This document shows positions 41,594 through 51,991 of a stretch of 64,000 nt of DNA, piece by piece (the first letter of the stretch is position 1; each line of letters starts with the position of its first letter). Below the pieces are notes generated by a model. That model was not told the origin of the DNA. It saw only the letters and a program-made list of their open reading frames with translations, and searched no databases. The stretch comes from Thecaphora thlaspeos (taxonomy: Eukaryota > Basidiomycota > Ustilaginomycetes > Urocystidales > Glomosporiaceae). The stretch covers positions 310,001 through 374,000 of the forward strand of contig UWYS01000010.1 of assembly GCA_900291925.1 (NCBI GenBank), in the 5' to 3' direction. A program made the position numbers and the translations under genes.

Positions 41594-43003
41594 ATGCTCG
41601 GACAGACCTCTGACGCTTCCACGGTCGCCTCGGCCGTGCGCGCGGCCAGGCGTTCGTCGCGAAGGAACCTGCACGACCCCGCACGCAGCGTCTCGACCCC
41701 GAGGAGCCAGACGCCCTCGACGGCGACCTTCCGGCTCAACCCGCTGTGGCCGGAGCTGCCGCAGCGTAACTACGCCATAGGGCCGATCGAGCCAGGTGCG
41801 TCCGGCTCGTCGTCTGAGTCAGAGGCCGCCTCGTCGGCGCCGACCCGCTCCGCTCCTCTCTATACGAGGTCCGCTGAGGACCTGGCCGGAGAGGCCATCG
41901 AGCTGCAGGAGCTCGAGCTGGCCGACCTGGTTCACCAGAGGCAGCACGAGCGCATCTCACGAGGCGTCGAGACAGAGCGACAGCGGCACCAGGACTGGGA
42001 GCGCGATCAGTACTATATCCGCCTCAGCGAAGAGGCACGCAGGGTGACCCAGATGCAGCACCAGCAGCAGCGGACGTGGTCGCGTAACGGGACGACGGGC
42101 GATCGCTACCAGCGACCGGCTTCGCCGCTGTCCGACCAGCCGTCCTGGACGCAACATCAGACCGACGCGGCGCCGTCCGGCTCCCGCGAGCCGCGCGAGC
42201 CGCAGCACAAGGTCTACCTGCTCAACTGCAAGCACTGCGGCAACTTCCTCAGCGACCGCGGGATGAAGGCGGTGCTGCTCCTCAGGCCCAACATCACTCT
42301 CTACAGCACCGATGCAGTGCCGAACCAGTGCGGGCCCTACTACAGCCCGTCCGCCTTCCACGGCGGCGTCGATCCCCTCGAGCCGCCAATCGAGCGGACG
42401 TGCAACTGCCTGACGCAGAGCCTCGGCTGCTACGGCTGCGGCAACCAGGTCGGTTACAGTATTCTTTCGCCGTGCGACCAGTGCACCAGCAGCGTGCAGA
42501 AGCACCAGCGAAGTTCAAACGGCCACCGCACCGTCCTCCACTGTTCCGAGATCTCGGTGCGTGAGCGTCGCTACGTCCCCGGCGAGCCGGGAGTGCGCGC
42601 CGCATCGTACGAGTGCGCCGCCAGCGACGCCTCGACCGGCGCGTACGCCGCCACACGTCGGCGCGGCTCGCCTCGCGTCCGCGGCGACTACGCACCGGAC
42701 AGGAACAGCTACCCGGACTTCTACGACGTCGAGGAAGACGACGACATCGACCAGGACAAGACGGACGTAGCAGCCCAGGCCTTTTATCAGCACCAGCAGC
42801 ATGGCGTCGACCAGCCGCACCATCACCACCGCGACGGCCGGTCCGCCAGGTCGAGTACGCGCGCCTCGAGCGGCAACGGCAAGGAAGCGCGCATGCTGCG
42901 ACGTGGCGACGTCGTCTACTGGACCGACCTCATCAGTGGCGGCGAGAGGACGCAGCCATTCGATCCCGATCCCATCCTCGACATGCCGGCCGCCGGCCGC
43001 TAG
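41594..43003 (+). CDS. FAM72-domain protein
   Basis: 469 residues from the ATG at 41594; the frame is open from 40967, so a longer N-terminus (for example from 41291) is possible. The first half is a disordered Ser/Arg/Gln-rich extension with a helical stretch (LQELELADLVHQRQHERI). The second half carries the FAM72 domain: VYLLNCKHCGNFLSDRGMKA, ITLYSTDAVPNQCG, RTCNCLTQSLGCYGCGNQVG, YSILSPCDQC and NGHRTVLHCSEI, with CxxC pairs that probably bind zinc. CKxC...LS.RGMKAVLL and CGN.VGY match the human FAM72 pattern. Human FAM72A binds the uracil-DNA glycosylase UNG2 and lowers its level; whether that holds in fungi is unknown. The C-terminal tail is acidic, His-rich and ends LRRGDVVYWTDLISGGERTQ. 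Human FAM72 is about 149 residues, so this protein is much longer. Confidence 0.85.
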   Translation: MLGQTSDASTVASAVRAARRSSRRNLHDPARSVSTPRSQTPSTATFRLNPLWPELPQRNYAIGPIEPGASGSSSESEAASSAPTRSAPLYTRSAEDLAGEAIELQELELADLVHQRQHERISRGVETERQRHQDWERDQYYIRLSEEARRVTQMQHQQQRTWSRNGTTGDRYQRPASPLSDQPSWTQHQTDAAPSGSREPREPQHKVYLLNCKHCGNFLSDRGMKAVLLLRPNITLYSTDAVPNQCGPYYSPSAFHGGVDPLEPPIERTCNCLTQSLGCYGCGNQVGYSILSPCDQCTSSVQKHQRSSNGHRTVLHCSEISVRERRYVPGEPGVRAASYECAASDASTGAYAATRRRGSPRVRGDYAPDRNSYPDFYDVEEDDDIDQDKTDVAAQAFYQHQQHGVDQPHHHHRDGRSARSSTRASSGNGKEARMLRRGDVVYWTDLISGGERTQPFDPDPILDMPAAGR

Positions 43004-43761
43004 GAGGGCCAAGCAAGCGAGTGGGACGCGCCCTTCATACCATTACGCCGGTTCGGCATGGGCCCGCCGTCCCGCTCCGTGCTGGCAGCTCGAGCAAGCG
43101 TTCTGCATCGCTCCCACTCTTGGATCTATCCCTTTCCCTTTTTCAGCGGAGACCAAGTTCTCCACCCCTGATCCTCGCTCTCTCCGGCCTCTTCTACCTG
43201 CACCGGGCCCCTTGCCCTCTCTGACCTCCCTCTCTTGCTCGTTCTAATAGCAAACCACCTACCAGCATTCCATAGCGTCTAATACGTCTCTCTACCTGCA
43301 GTCAGTCTCGCACCAAACCAGTTCCCCTTCATAGCGGTCTTGTCTCCGCGCCTGCTCTCCCCTCCGTTGCCCACTTAGGCCGTCCTATCGCATCAATCCT
43401 CGTCGTGACCGTTCGCGCTAATACAACCGACTCCGTAGACACACGCAATGGAAGTCGTCCCTTTGCACGTTCGATGGATGTGCGTGTGTGTGTGTGCGTG
43501 TGCATGTTGTCCTCATGGGCACGGGGAGGGAGAAGGCGGAAGGTGCGTCGGGTTGAGCGCGGCGTTGGGGCCTCCACATGCCATTTCCAGAGACGAAGCC
43601 CCGTCTTGTCCTTTCTCTTCTCACCACCACCACATCACTATCCCTCCTCCCCCTACGGACACGATCAACATGGTCTCTTTCTCTCGCACAGCTACGGTGA
43701 CCACGACATAGCCCTTCCGAACGCTACACAGCCAGCTATCTCGCACGTCGTCCGCGCAATC
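43004..43761. other. FAM72-ARV1 intergenic region
   Basis: 758 bp between two plus-strand genes, with a GT-rich tract (GTGTGTGTGTGCGTG near 43485). The ARV1 frame is open upstream to 43405, but the conserved MPIC start at 43762 argues that this part is untranslated. Confidence 0.55.
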
Positions 43762-45141
43762 ATGCCGATCTGCACCACGTGTTCGCGTCCGGTCGACTCG
43801 CTATTTGTTCGGTACGGTAAAGACCACGTCGTCCTGGCACGGTGTAGCGCGGCCGCTACATCCACTGGCACAGCGCGCCCTTCCGTCACTACAAGGCAAC
43901 TTGGCGAGCGGCAACAATGCGAGCAGCAGCAGCCGTCCCACGACGAGAAAGAGTATCAAGAACGCAAGGATGAAGACAGTCAAGGCTGTGGAGCCTTTGC
44001 CGATCCGTACCTCGAACACGGATTAGCCATCGTCTTGCTCGATCTGGTGAGTCATTGACTCGTCCTTCCTTGCTCTTGTATCGTCCTACTGCAGAAAAGG
44101 AGCTGACCAAAGACCGTTGACCACGTTCTACAGATGCTCGTGAAACCACGAGCATATCGACACCTGCTCTTCAACCGACCCACGCTCACCCTGCCGACCG
44201 AGTCGCAACTCCTCACCTCTCCACAAACCCTGTCCGCCCCTTTTCTCCACTCTACCAAACATCGATATACGACCCTTTTTAGGCGTCTCCTCGCTCTGCT
44301 CCTCATCGATGCCTACATACGGTGGTTTTACCTGTGCGTTCATTCGGACGGACGAGAGGGTGAGGAGAGGTTATGTGCCGTCAAACCTGCCGAGTGGATC
44401 TGGAAGAGCAACCAGCGAGCGAGAGGCAGCGGGAACGGGAACGGGAATGGGAAAGTATTCGATAGCTACCTGACCGTATTGATGGTCACGGCGGTAGAGA
44501 TGGTGACGTTCCATCTGGTGGTAGGGATACTCTACTGGACCGCAGTGGAATGTGAGAGGTGGTGGAGTCGAAGCAATGTCGCACGCCGTCGTCGACCCAG
44601 CACTTCCCCGTTTGTCCCGCAGCAGGTCAACAACAGCGTCATCTCTGCGCAACAAAAAGAGAAAACTGTCGACGCCACGACGGCGGAAGTAACGACCGAT
44701 ATCGCCAAGTCTATCCCGCCTTTACGCACCGTCCTAGACCTCTACACGCCCGACCTAGCTCCCACATCGATGCTTCTCTCTCAACTATCCACACTTCTTC
44801 TCCTCGGCATCGTGCTACTATGGGACTCTGAATTCCCACGTCCCTCCTCCTCCTTTTCTTCCTCCTCGTTCTCACAAACCACCATCTCGACACTACCACC
44901 AACCGCACCAAGCGCGTTCGTCCGGCTAGACGCATTCTCTTACCACCTTTTCCAACGTCTCCCCACCTGGACAGTAGACGGGACGATACGTACCATCGTC
45001 GGTGGACTGAGCGCCGGCGTAGCGCTAGGCGTAATCGTCCCGCACAGACCGATCGTCTCGACTGCCGTATTGCTGGTGGCTTGGGCTGTACAGGCCGCTG
45101 CTGCACGAGGCGCCGTACGCTACATCCTCAACGACGCTTAA
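43762..45141 (+). CDS. ARV1: ARV1 sterol/GPI homeostasis protein
   Basis: Exons 43762-44046 and 44134-45141, 430 residues, intron phase 0. The N-terminal ARV1 homology domain begins MPICTTCSRPVDSLFVRYGKDHVVL, followed after an insertion by CGAFADPYLEHGLAIVLLDL and, across the intron, MLVKPRAYRHLLFNRP, the family signature. Hydrophobic spans then fit an ER multi-pass protein (LFRRLLALLLIDAYIRW, LMVTAVEMVTFHLVVGILYW, MLLSQLSTLLLLGIVLLW, IVGGLSAGVALGVIV). ARV1 acts in the ER in sterol transport and GPI-anchor synthesis. Odd feature: the second zinc-ribbon cysteine pair, normally C-x2-C, is split by about 47 Gln/Glu/Ser-rich residues (ARCS ... DSQGC). I found no splice sites that would remove them cleanly. 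Confidence 0.92.
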
Positions 45142-45339
45142 GACACACATGCGAAATGCATACACGCATAATACCAAGATCCGAGTGCGCAACACATCGG
45201 TTCCTACAGAACGGGCAAGGTCGTCCAGAAGTCGTGACTTGCTGTTATCGTACGGGCTGCGCTATCCATCGCATCCGTATCCCCCCTTTTTTTTTCCTTT
45301 CAGAAGCTGCGCCTTCCCTCGGGTATATACATTTGGTCC

Positions 45340-46596
45340 CTAGTCTTCTCGGATGATGACGCCGGCGGCGCCCATGCCGAGGCCGATGCACATCGACACG
45401 ACGGCGACGTGCTGCTTCCTCCTCTCGAGCTCGGCCAGCGCAGTGACGACAAGACGTGCGCCCGTCGCGCCGAGCGGGTGTCCGAGCGCGCACGCTCCGC
45501 CGTTGACGTTGACCTGGTCGATGTTGAGGCCGAGCTTCTCGACGCAGTACACGTACATGCTGGCAAAGGCCTCGTTGATCTCAAACAGGTCCACCTCTTC
45601 GTGCTTGATGCCCGTCTGCTCGAGCACCTTGGGGATGGCCGACGACGGGCCAATGCCCATGATGCGCGGCTCCAGGCCCGTGACGGCGCACGAAACGTAC
45701 TTGGCGATGACCTTCTTGCCGAGCTTGTTGGCGAGCGAGCGGCGCATCAGGAGGACGCCGGCAGCGCCGTCGGTAACCTGCGAGGCGTTGCCGCCCGTGG
45801 TATGTGCAGGTGCCCACTGCGGGAAGGCGGCGCGGATCTTGCCGAGCCCGTCGGCGGTGGTGCTGGCGCGGATGCCGTCGTCGGCGGCGACGACCTTGTA
45901 GGTCTTCTTGCCGTCCTTGTCCTTGGAGGGGACGTTGATGGGGAGGATCTCTGCGTCAAACTTGCCTGCGGCCTGGGCGGCGGCGGCGCGCTGGTGGGAG
46001 CGGGCGGCGAACTCGTCCATCTTCTGGCGCGAGATGCCAAAATCGCCGGCGACGTTCTCCGAGGTCCAGCCCATGGGCATCTCGCAGTCCTTTGCCTCTT
46101 TCGAGGCGGCGGCGAGCTCGTCCGAGACCTTGCAAGGGCGACCCGGGTGGTGGGTCATGCTCTCGGCGCCGACGGCGAGGCCGCACTCGATCTCACCAGC
46201 CTGAATACCGTTGGCGATGGCGCGGATGGCCATGAGGCCGCTCGAGCAGAAGCGATTGACGACGATGGCGGGCGTGGTGTTGGGGATGCCGGCGGCGAGG
46301 GCGGCAGCACGGATCTCATAGGCGCTCTCGTCGTTGTGGACGTTGCCGACGACGACGTCATCGATGAGGGTGGGGTCGATCTGGGCCTTTGCGAGGAGCG
46401 ACTTGAACATTTCTGTGCAGAGGACATCGAAGGGCGTGTCCTTGAGGCTACCCTTGCGAGCCTTGCAGAAAGGCGTGCGGCCGGCGGCGACGATGACGAC
46501 GTCCGAGTCGTTCTTGGCCTTGTGGGCTGCAAGACCCTTGCCGCTCCAGGAGCGGGGGTCGATGTGCGAGGCAATCTGGTTGAGGCGGGTGGCCAT
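45340..46596 (-). CDS. POT1: Peroxisomal 3-ketoacyl-CoA thiolase with PTS2
   Basis: Single exon, 418 residues. The N-terminus carries RLNQIASHI, fitting the peroxisomal targeting signal 2 pattern R-L-x5-H-(L/I-like), as in yeast POT1. Thiolase motifs: VIVAAGRTPFCKARKG; active-site Cys in NRFCSSGLMAI; EPRIMGIGPSSAI; DLFEINEAFA; His in NGGACALGHPLGATGARLV; second Cys in SMCIGLGMGAAGV. It catalyses thiolytic release of acetyl-CoA from 3-ketoacyl-CoA, the last step of peroxisomal beta-oxidation. The absence of introns agrees with high expression but is not proof. A cytosolic acetoacetyl-CoA thiolase is less likely given the PTS2. It is divergent from the disordered-protein gene at 47.9 kb. Confidence 0.93.
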   Translation of the reverse strand: MATRLNQIASHIDPRSWSGKGLAAHKAKNDSDVVIVAAGRTPFCKARKGSLKDTPFDVLCTEMFKSLLAKAQIDPTLIDDVVVGNVHNDESAYEIRAAALAAGIPNTTPAIVVNRFCSSGLMAIRAIANGIQAGEIECGLAVGAESMTHHPGRPCKVSDELAAASKEAKDCEMPMGWTSENVAGDFGISRQKMDEFAARSHQRAAAAQAAGKFDAEILPINVPSKDKDGKKTYKVVAADDGIRASTTADGLGKIRAAFPQWAPAHTTGGNASQVTDGAAGVLLMRRSLANKLGKKVIAKYVSCAVTGLEPRIMGIGPSSAIPKVLEQTGIKHEEVDLFEINEAFASMYVYCVEKLGLNIDQVNVNGGACALGHPLGATGARLVVTALAELERRKQHVAVVSMCIGLGMGAAGVIIRED

Positions 46597-47913
46597 CTTG
46601 TCGGGCTAGGTGGGTGGGTGGCTGGCGTTGGGAGTGCAAAGAGGCGGGGGGGTTGTTGTGCTAAAGGAGGCGAGCTGACGGTCGATGGAGATGGCTCGGG
46701 GAAGGAGGAGGAGGAAGAGGAGGAAGAGGTACGGTTAGTGGTGGTGGTGGAAGACGTAGCGAAGGAGGGGCGGTTGGCGTCAGGCTCTTTTATCCTTTGG
46801 CGGCCGGCAAAGACGGCGGCAGCTGGGCGAGCCCCGCGTTTTCTGCGCGTCTGTCTGTCTTCGGCATCTGGGCAGCCCGGCCCATCCGGCTACCACGCTT
46901 GCTGCACCCCGCCCTGCCGCTCCTCACTCACCGGACCCTTTTTTCCCTTTCTTTCGTGCGATCACCTACCAAACCAAGGCCTGTTTCGGCCGATACGCAC
47001 TCGGGAAACGCGCCAAGCCGGACGGTGTAGGCGGACGTCGCCAAGGCCGCCTGGCGTCCAGCCGCACGGTTGGCCTCACTCCAACTGGCCAACCAGCGCG
47101 GCGACAGCCGTCCAGCGACAGCCGTCGAGCTAAGAGGGGCGTGGCCATGACGCTGCTACATACGTTCTGCCAATTAGATAAACTCGCCCACCCTGCTGCG
47201 CCAGCCCGCATTGACGGGCGCACAGTAAAGTAGTGGTAAGTAGTGGCGTCAAAGTAGCTCAGCGCCGCCCATGCCAACGGCGCGAGCCGTCAGCCTTCGC
47301 AACAACAACGTCAGCCCATCCATTACGCCCTCACCTACGCCGCAGACTTCCAGACGATCAACCGCACAGACCGCCTTTCCGCGGCCCGCTACGCTGTGAG
47401 ACGCTACCAAGGCGTCAAGCAACGCCAGGCTACCGCTTGATCCAAGCGCAGCGGCCTTGAACATCGGAGTCGTAGGAGTCCCTCTCCTCGCTAACTCCCA
47501 CCTCGAGCGCCCACCGAAAAGACACGGGAGAGCCTTGGCGCAGATGATTTTACTCACAGCGAGGGACCGAGCACCCAAAGGACAATGCTCATGGCCGGTG
47601 TTGACGGCGTTTGCCTTGTCCATTGTAAGGGACACGGCAGTGCCGCCAAATCTCGGACGATCAGCCTTTGCACAAGCGCCATGCAGCTTGTTGGTCCCCA
47701 ACTCGACCGCTCTGTTCCGGAGGAGGTGGATGTTTTCCTTTGCCCTTACCTCGATGCATTAAAGGTCGCTCGTTCAATTGCTCCTCGTGCCCCTCGCCAC
47801 CGCCATCACCTTGCCCCTTTTGCCTCCATTTTCTCCCGCTGCGCGGCTTGCCTTGGCGACGTAGACACGGCGCGCCTCCCAGCTCGACGACCGCTTCTTG
47901 CCTTTCTCTCAGA
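46597..47913. other. Divergent intergenic region, thiolase and disordered-protein genes
   Basis: 1.3 kb. On the minus strand an AT-rich [12 protein letters not shown] element lies about 190 bp upstream of the thiolase ATG (near 46790). A GAGGAA-rich tract is at 46700-46735. The long plus-strand frame antisense to the thiolase extends in here but is a shadow. Confidence 0.5.
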
Positions 47914-49659
47914 ATGCCGAACAAGCTGAAACTTCGCCCCGTCCGTCAGGACCCGCACCAAGCGGGCGACAACCTTCCCTCTCCGGACCGCAAGGCTCCA
48001 CTGTGCAGTCCCCTCGGCGCTTCCGGCAAGCCGATGGACCCAACATCGACATCATGCGACACGACGCGTGCACCGCCCCTTTTCAGCTCGCCGCAGCAGG
48101 CCTGGACCCCGCCCTCCATGTCGGACGCCACGATGAGCTCGATACACTTCTGCGAGAAGGTCGTCCGTCTCAGTAAGCGCAAGGCTCTCTCGTCTCGCCG
48201 CTCCACCTCGGATCTGGCCAAAGCCGCATCGCCGACACCCACACCCGTCGACGATCCCTCACAGGCCCGGCCGGCGTTCGCAAGAGCGGCGACGGGCTGT
48301 ATAAAGGATCCGCCGACACGGCATCACAGGGCCATGTCTATCCCCGCTCTAGATGCAGCGATGCCGTCGGGCTCTTTGAACGTCTTTACAGCAAACGAAG
48401 TGACAGAGGCGCAGCCTGCCTCGGCTAGTCTCCTTGGTAAAGGCCTTGTCCGACTGCGAAAGTCCCAGACCTCGATGGCCAGCGACAGCGTCAAGCAGCC
48501 GAGGCCGGTACACTCTCCGTCCTCCGTTCCCTCTGAGGGCAGACACTCCAAATTCCCCCTCTCTAACGTCGACGAAGAACAACCAGGCTCGACACGCGGC
48601 GCTTCCGTCTTCCTACCGCCCTCGGACGATGCCGAAACACCACTCACACCCCCAAGCCATCGGCAACGAATCACGTCGGCTCTGACGACGCTCAAGGAGA
48701 GGCTACGTCGCCCTCACACCGCCTCCAAAGCGGAAGGCAGCGTTCCACGGTGGCACTTTTCCAGCGGGTCGTTGAGCGGTGCGGACTTTGAGCTAGATGG
48801 CGATGCTGTCGAAGCGATCGACGCGTCTTGCCTCTCGACGCCGCCGCAACTAGACGCTGCTGGATGGAGGAGGGGCCCACCGCCACACGCCCCGTCACCC
48901 AAACGCGATGCCGCGGAGCTACCGGAATCGCTGCTGCGCTCTCCCTTCATCTTTCCCGACCTTTCGTCCGCCTCCGCGTCGAGGCAACCCCTTTGGCCCT
49001 CACATCCTTACGGACCGGCTCGGAGTCGCGTTCACGGCTCGACGTCCTCCTCGGTCTCCTCTACCTTCGCCTCTACCTTTTCCCGATCCCCGTCCAGCCT
49101 TTCAGAAGGGCGTGTGAACCTTGAAGAGGGAGGGATAGAACAGCGCGGACTTGCACCACGAAGACCCGACGCCAGGAAAGCCGGACTTGTCAGCAAGGAA
49201 CACGAAACGACAGATCGCTCTGACGAGGTGGACCAGAAGAGCTTCGTTCAGGACGCAGCTAAATCGGGCATCTTACCTCGCGAGCAAGAGGCAACCTCGC
49301 TACCTCCAAGTCCATCTCTTGTCGGGACTTCATCAGACAGTCTCGGGACCATCGACAAATCTTCCACCTCGATCCTCCTTCCCTCGAGTCAGTATAGCCT
49401 TCAAACGCCCACCATACCCACCTTTGCCTCGTTCCAGCACGCTTCGATGCTATCTCGTCCTTTCATCCACAATGCCGACGAAGAGATGGCCTCTTCCATC
49501 GACAGTCACTGCACCACCGTTGACGACGTGGCAGCATGGATGTCCCGGTCTCGTCGTACCTCTCCCTCGACGCTACGAACGACTTTTCACCGTCCGCTAA
49601 AGGATGAGGTGTGGGATGTAGGCGCCTTCGGACCTAGACCTCAAGCGGCCCGCATCTAG
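47914..49659 (+). CDS. Disordered Ser/Pro-rich protein of unknown function
   Basis: 581 residues from the ATG at 47914 (MPNKLKLRPVRQDPHQ). The frame is open further up to 47668, and the bases just before the ATG (TTTCTCTCAGA) resemble a splice acceptor, so an upstream exon is possible. No folded domain is recognised. Short stretches look conserved-like: FCEKVVRLSKRKALSSRRSTSDLAKA, LTTLKERLRRPHTASK, FQHASMLSRPFIHNADEE and the C-terminal VDDVAAWMSRSRR ... LKDEVWDVGAFGPRPQ. Many SP/TP and RxxS sites suggest phosphorylation. The ordered C-terminal end and steady codon composition support a real gene. Confidence 0.6.
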   Translation: MPNKLKLRPVRQDPHQAGDNLPSPDRKAPLCSPLGASGKPMDPTSTSCDTTRAPPLFSSPQQAWTPPSMSDATMSSIHFCEKVVRLSKRKALSSRRSTSDLAKAASPTPTPVDDPSQARPAFARAATGCIKDPPTRHHRAMSIPALDAAMPSGSLNVFTANEVTEAQPASASLLGKGLVRLRKSQTSMASDSVKQPRPVHSPSSVPSEGRHSKFPLSNVDEEQPGSTRGASVFLPPSDDAETPLTPPSHRQRITSALTTLKERLRRPHTASKAEGSVPRWHFSSGSLSGADFELDGDAVEAIDASCLSTPPQLDAAGWRRGPPPHAPSPKRDAAELPESLLRSPFIFPDLSSASASRQPLWPSHPYGPARSRVHGSTSSSVSSTFASTFSRSPSSLSEGRVNLEEGGIEQRGLAPRRPDARKAGLVSKEHETTDRSDEVDQKSFVQDAAKSGILPREQEATSLPPSPSLVGTSSDSLGTIDKSSTSILLPSSQYSLQTPTIPTFASFQHASMLSRPFIHNADEEMASSIDSHCTTVDDVAAWMSRSRRTSPSTLRTTFHRPLKDEVWDVGAFGPRPQAARI

Positions 49660-50041
49660 CCGCGGGAGAGCTACCTTCCCGAGGCAATGGAGTACAGGGC
49701 AATAGAGTGTGAGCGAGAGAAGGGAAAGTGATGTAGTCTAAAATGATTGTCCGAGGATGTAAAGAGATGGGAGGGTCCTTGTAGGATGTATATGCACACG
49801 AAGCAGAGCACGAGATCAGAGTAAAGATATATGACATCCGTGCGAAAGGACACTCAGAGATCAGAGGAGGAAGTTGGGAGGACGAGGCGAGGTCTAGCGT
49901 GTGGTGCGATGCAGAAACAATGGTGAGAGGAAGGGCTGTGGCATCGTGTGTCGGGTATGGGCTCCTTGTGTTCAAACAGGCCTTTGCGCAGCTGACCATC
50001 TCGAGCGTCGGGGAAGACGGGGCGACCCGGGAAGGACCAGT
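49660..50041. other. Intergenic region between convergent genes
   Basis: 382 bp shared by the 3' flanks of the disordered-protein gene and the membrane-protein gene. AT content rises here (near 49730-49850), as expected of 3'UTRs. No gene. Confidence 0.6.
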
Positions 50042-51991
50042 CTAGATCTTCGCCTTGGGAGACCTGCTCGACGCCTTCAGATCCCGCACGTCGACGTACA
50101 CGGCGGTAGCAAAGACGGCCGCAGCGATGGCGGCGCAGGCGATCGCTCCGTTGTAGACGTCGCACCACCCTCCAAACGTACCGGGCAAACACGACTCTCC
50201 AAACCCAGCCGTCCACACCGCCGCCGTACCCCACAGTAGCAGGAAGAGTACGTCGACAAACGTAGCAACCTTGATCCACTTTCGCAGAATCTGCCAGGCC
50301 GCCTGGATCTTCATGTTGCCGATCATGCCGAGAGGACCGCGTTGGTGACCTCGGCGTCTCTTCCGCTTGCGACGACGTTCCTCGCCCGGTAGGTAGTCTC
50401 CCGTGTCGGAATGCGAAGCATCGCTCTCCGAGTCCGAGTCCGAGCGGCGGCCTTTGCCTCCGAGCAGCGAAGGATCGACAATCAGATTGACCGTCGGTCC
50501 CGGTGCTGCCATGCCGCGTTTGAGCTTCTTGCCCTTCCCGCCCGTTCCTCCGCCGCCGCCAAGGACGGGAATGACCAGCCCTTGGCCCATGCCTCCTGCA
50601 CCGCCGCTCATCCCGTCCATCTTGCGCAGCGGGTTGCTGCACATCGGTCGCAGTATGTAAATCCAAAGGCAGACGAGCGTCGACACGGCAGAGACAATGT
50701 AGAGGACCCAGGACGGCAGCTTGCCGCGCGGCGGAGGCGTCTCGGTCGGCTTGATCAGAAAGTTACCCCCCAGACCGCACCCGGCCCCGGCTATCGAGAC
50801 GAGAACCTGCAGCGTCCGGACCGTTGTCCGCAGCTTGGGCCCGGGAAGGACCAGCTTGCCCTTCGGATCGACGCTGCCGATGGGAAGCGGCTCGTCGTCC
50901 GCCTCGTCGTCGTCTTCATCGTCGTCATCGCCAGCGCCTTTCCCCTTGCCCTTGTGCGAGACCTTAGGCCCAAACTCCCTCTCGAGCATGCGTATTCGCT
51001 CCTCCTTGACGTGGTCCGCCATGCGGGGATCGCGGGCGACCTGGCCGTAGGGGTAGGGTCCGTACGGGCTGCCGCGGCCGGGGCGGCCATGCAATAGGGT
51101 TTCGCTCTCCCAGCCGCTCTGGCCGCTGCCGGGCGGGACCATGGTGTAGGCATGGCCGTCGGCAGAGAGGTGGCCGCCGTACCACGTCTGCGACCAGGTT
51201 GGGAAGTTGGGCAGGTTTTCGCCGTTCATGCCCTGTCCCTGCATCCCTGGGTAGGGATGGTTCGCGTACATGTCTTCCGGCCTAGCGTGGCCGCCTGGGA
51301 GGTGGTGCCGGGCAGTGACGTTGAAGATGTTGGGCGGATCCGAGGCTGGTGATGTGACAGATGGCTGGACGGATGGCGAGCGGTAAGCGGGGAGGCTGCG
51401 GCGGGACCCGGCGCCGAGAGTTCGGCCGTTGGACGCGAGTGATGGCGAGAAGTGGGCCTCTCCGCCACCGCCTGGTCGCTCGCCGCCGAACTCGCGGTGA
51501 GCCGCGTATGTCGCTCGCGGCTCGAGGTAGTATCCACCGTCGTAATGATGCTGCTCCGACTGGTACTGGGGTATCATGGGCATCGAGGCCTGGTTGTGGT
51601 ACTGGCCAGGCGCTAGACCGACGGTGCGTTCTGCCGCCTCGGAAAGGGCGGTATGTGGGCCCCAGTTGCGCTCCTGGGCCGCCTGGTTCGCCGCCGCGAT
51701 TTCACCGAGGCCCCTCTCCTCGTAATCGTCCGAGGCTGAAGCTGCGTGGTAGGCCTGCGCCGCGTCTGCCTGTGAGAGCGGACTGCGCGACGGCTGGTAG
51801 TGAGGTACGTCCCTGCCCGCTGCACCTACTCCATGCCCCCTCCTGGAGGAGGGCGAGTGTGGTCGGCCGGGATCGCCGCTCCATCTGCGCTGACCGCCGC
51901 CGGATTGCTGGTGGTATGGAGAGGAGGGCGAGGGAGGCGGATACCCCGCTTCGTACGACGGATAGGATGCGCTCTGCTGATACGCGTCCAT
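50042..51991 (-). CDS. Multi-pass membrane protein with long disordered N-terminus
   Basis: Single exon, 649 residues. The first ~370 residues are Tyr/Gln/Gly/Pro-rich and disordered (MDAYQQSASYPSYEAGYPPP). Hydrophobic segments follow: one weak (TLQVLVSIAGAGCGLGGNFL), WVLYIVSAVSTLVCLWIYI, FVDVLFLLLWGTAAVW and AIACAAIAAAVFATAVYV, the last preceded by the extracytoplasmic-looking ESCLPGTFGGWCDVYNG with two cysteines. A Lys/Arg-rich loop (ERRRKRKRRRGHQRG) and an acidic loop (GDDDDEDDDEADDE) lie between spans. Four spans with a Cys-containing loop before the last resemble fungal MARVEL-like proteins, but I cannot assign the family. The protein is probably in the plasma membrane or endomembranes. 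Confidence 0.7.
   Translation of the reverse strand: MDAYQQSASYPSYEAGYPPPSPSSPYHQQSGGGQRRWSGDPGRPHSPSSRRGHGVGAAGRDVPHYQPSRSPLSQADAAQAYHAASASDDYEERGLGEIAAANQAAQERNWGPHTALSEAAERTVGLAPGQYHNQASMPMIPQYQSEQHHYDGGYYLEPRATYAAHREFGGERPGGGGEAHFSPSLASNGRTLGAGSRRSLPAYRSPSVQPSVTSPASDPPNIFNVTARHHLPGGHARPEDMYANHPYPGMQGQGMNGENLPNFPTWSQTWYGGHLSADGHAYTMVPPGSGQSGWESETLLHGRPGRGSPYGPYPYGQVARDPRMADHVKEERIRMLEREFGPKVSHKGKGKGAGDDDDEDDDEADDEPLPIGSVDPKGKLVLPGPKLRTTVRTLQVLVSIAGAGCGLGGNFLIKPTETPPPRGKLPSWVLYIVSAVSTLVCLWIYILRPMCSNPLRKMDGMSGGAGGMGQGLVIPVLGGGGGTGGKGKKLKRGMAAPGPTVNLIVDPSLLGGKGRRSDSDSESDASHSDTGDYLPGEERRRKRKRRRGHQRGPLGMIGNMKIQAAWQILRKWIKVATFVDVLFLLLWGTAAVWTAGFGESCLPGTFGGWCDVYNGAIACAAIAAAVFATAVYVDVRDLKASSRSPKAKI

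Noticed and set aside
45409..47133. 574-codon plus-strand open frame
   Set aside because: It is antisense to the thiolase, whose motifs are complete on the minus strand. The frame is Gly/Val/Asp-biased and is a GC-rich mirror of the real codons.
49854..50666. 270-codon minus-strand frame
   Set aside because: Overlaps the membrane-protein gene in another frame; Arg/Gly-rich, no motif.
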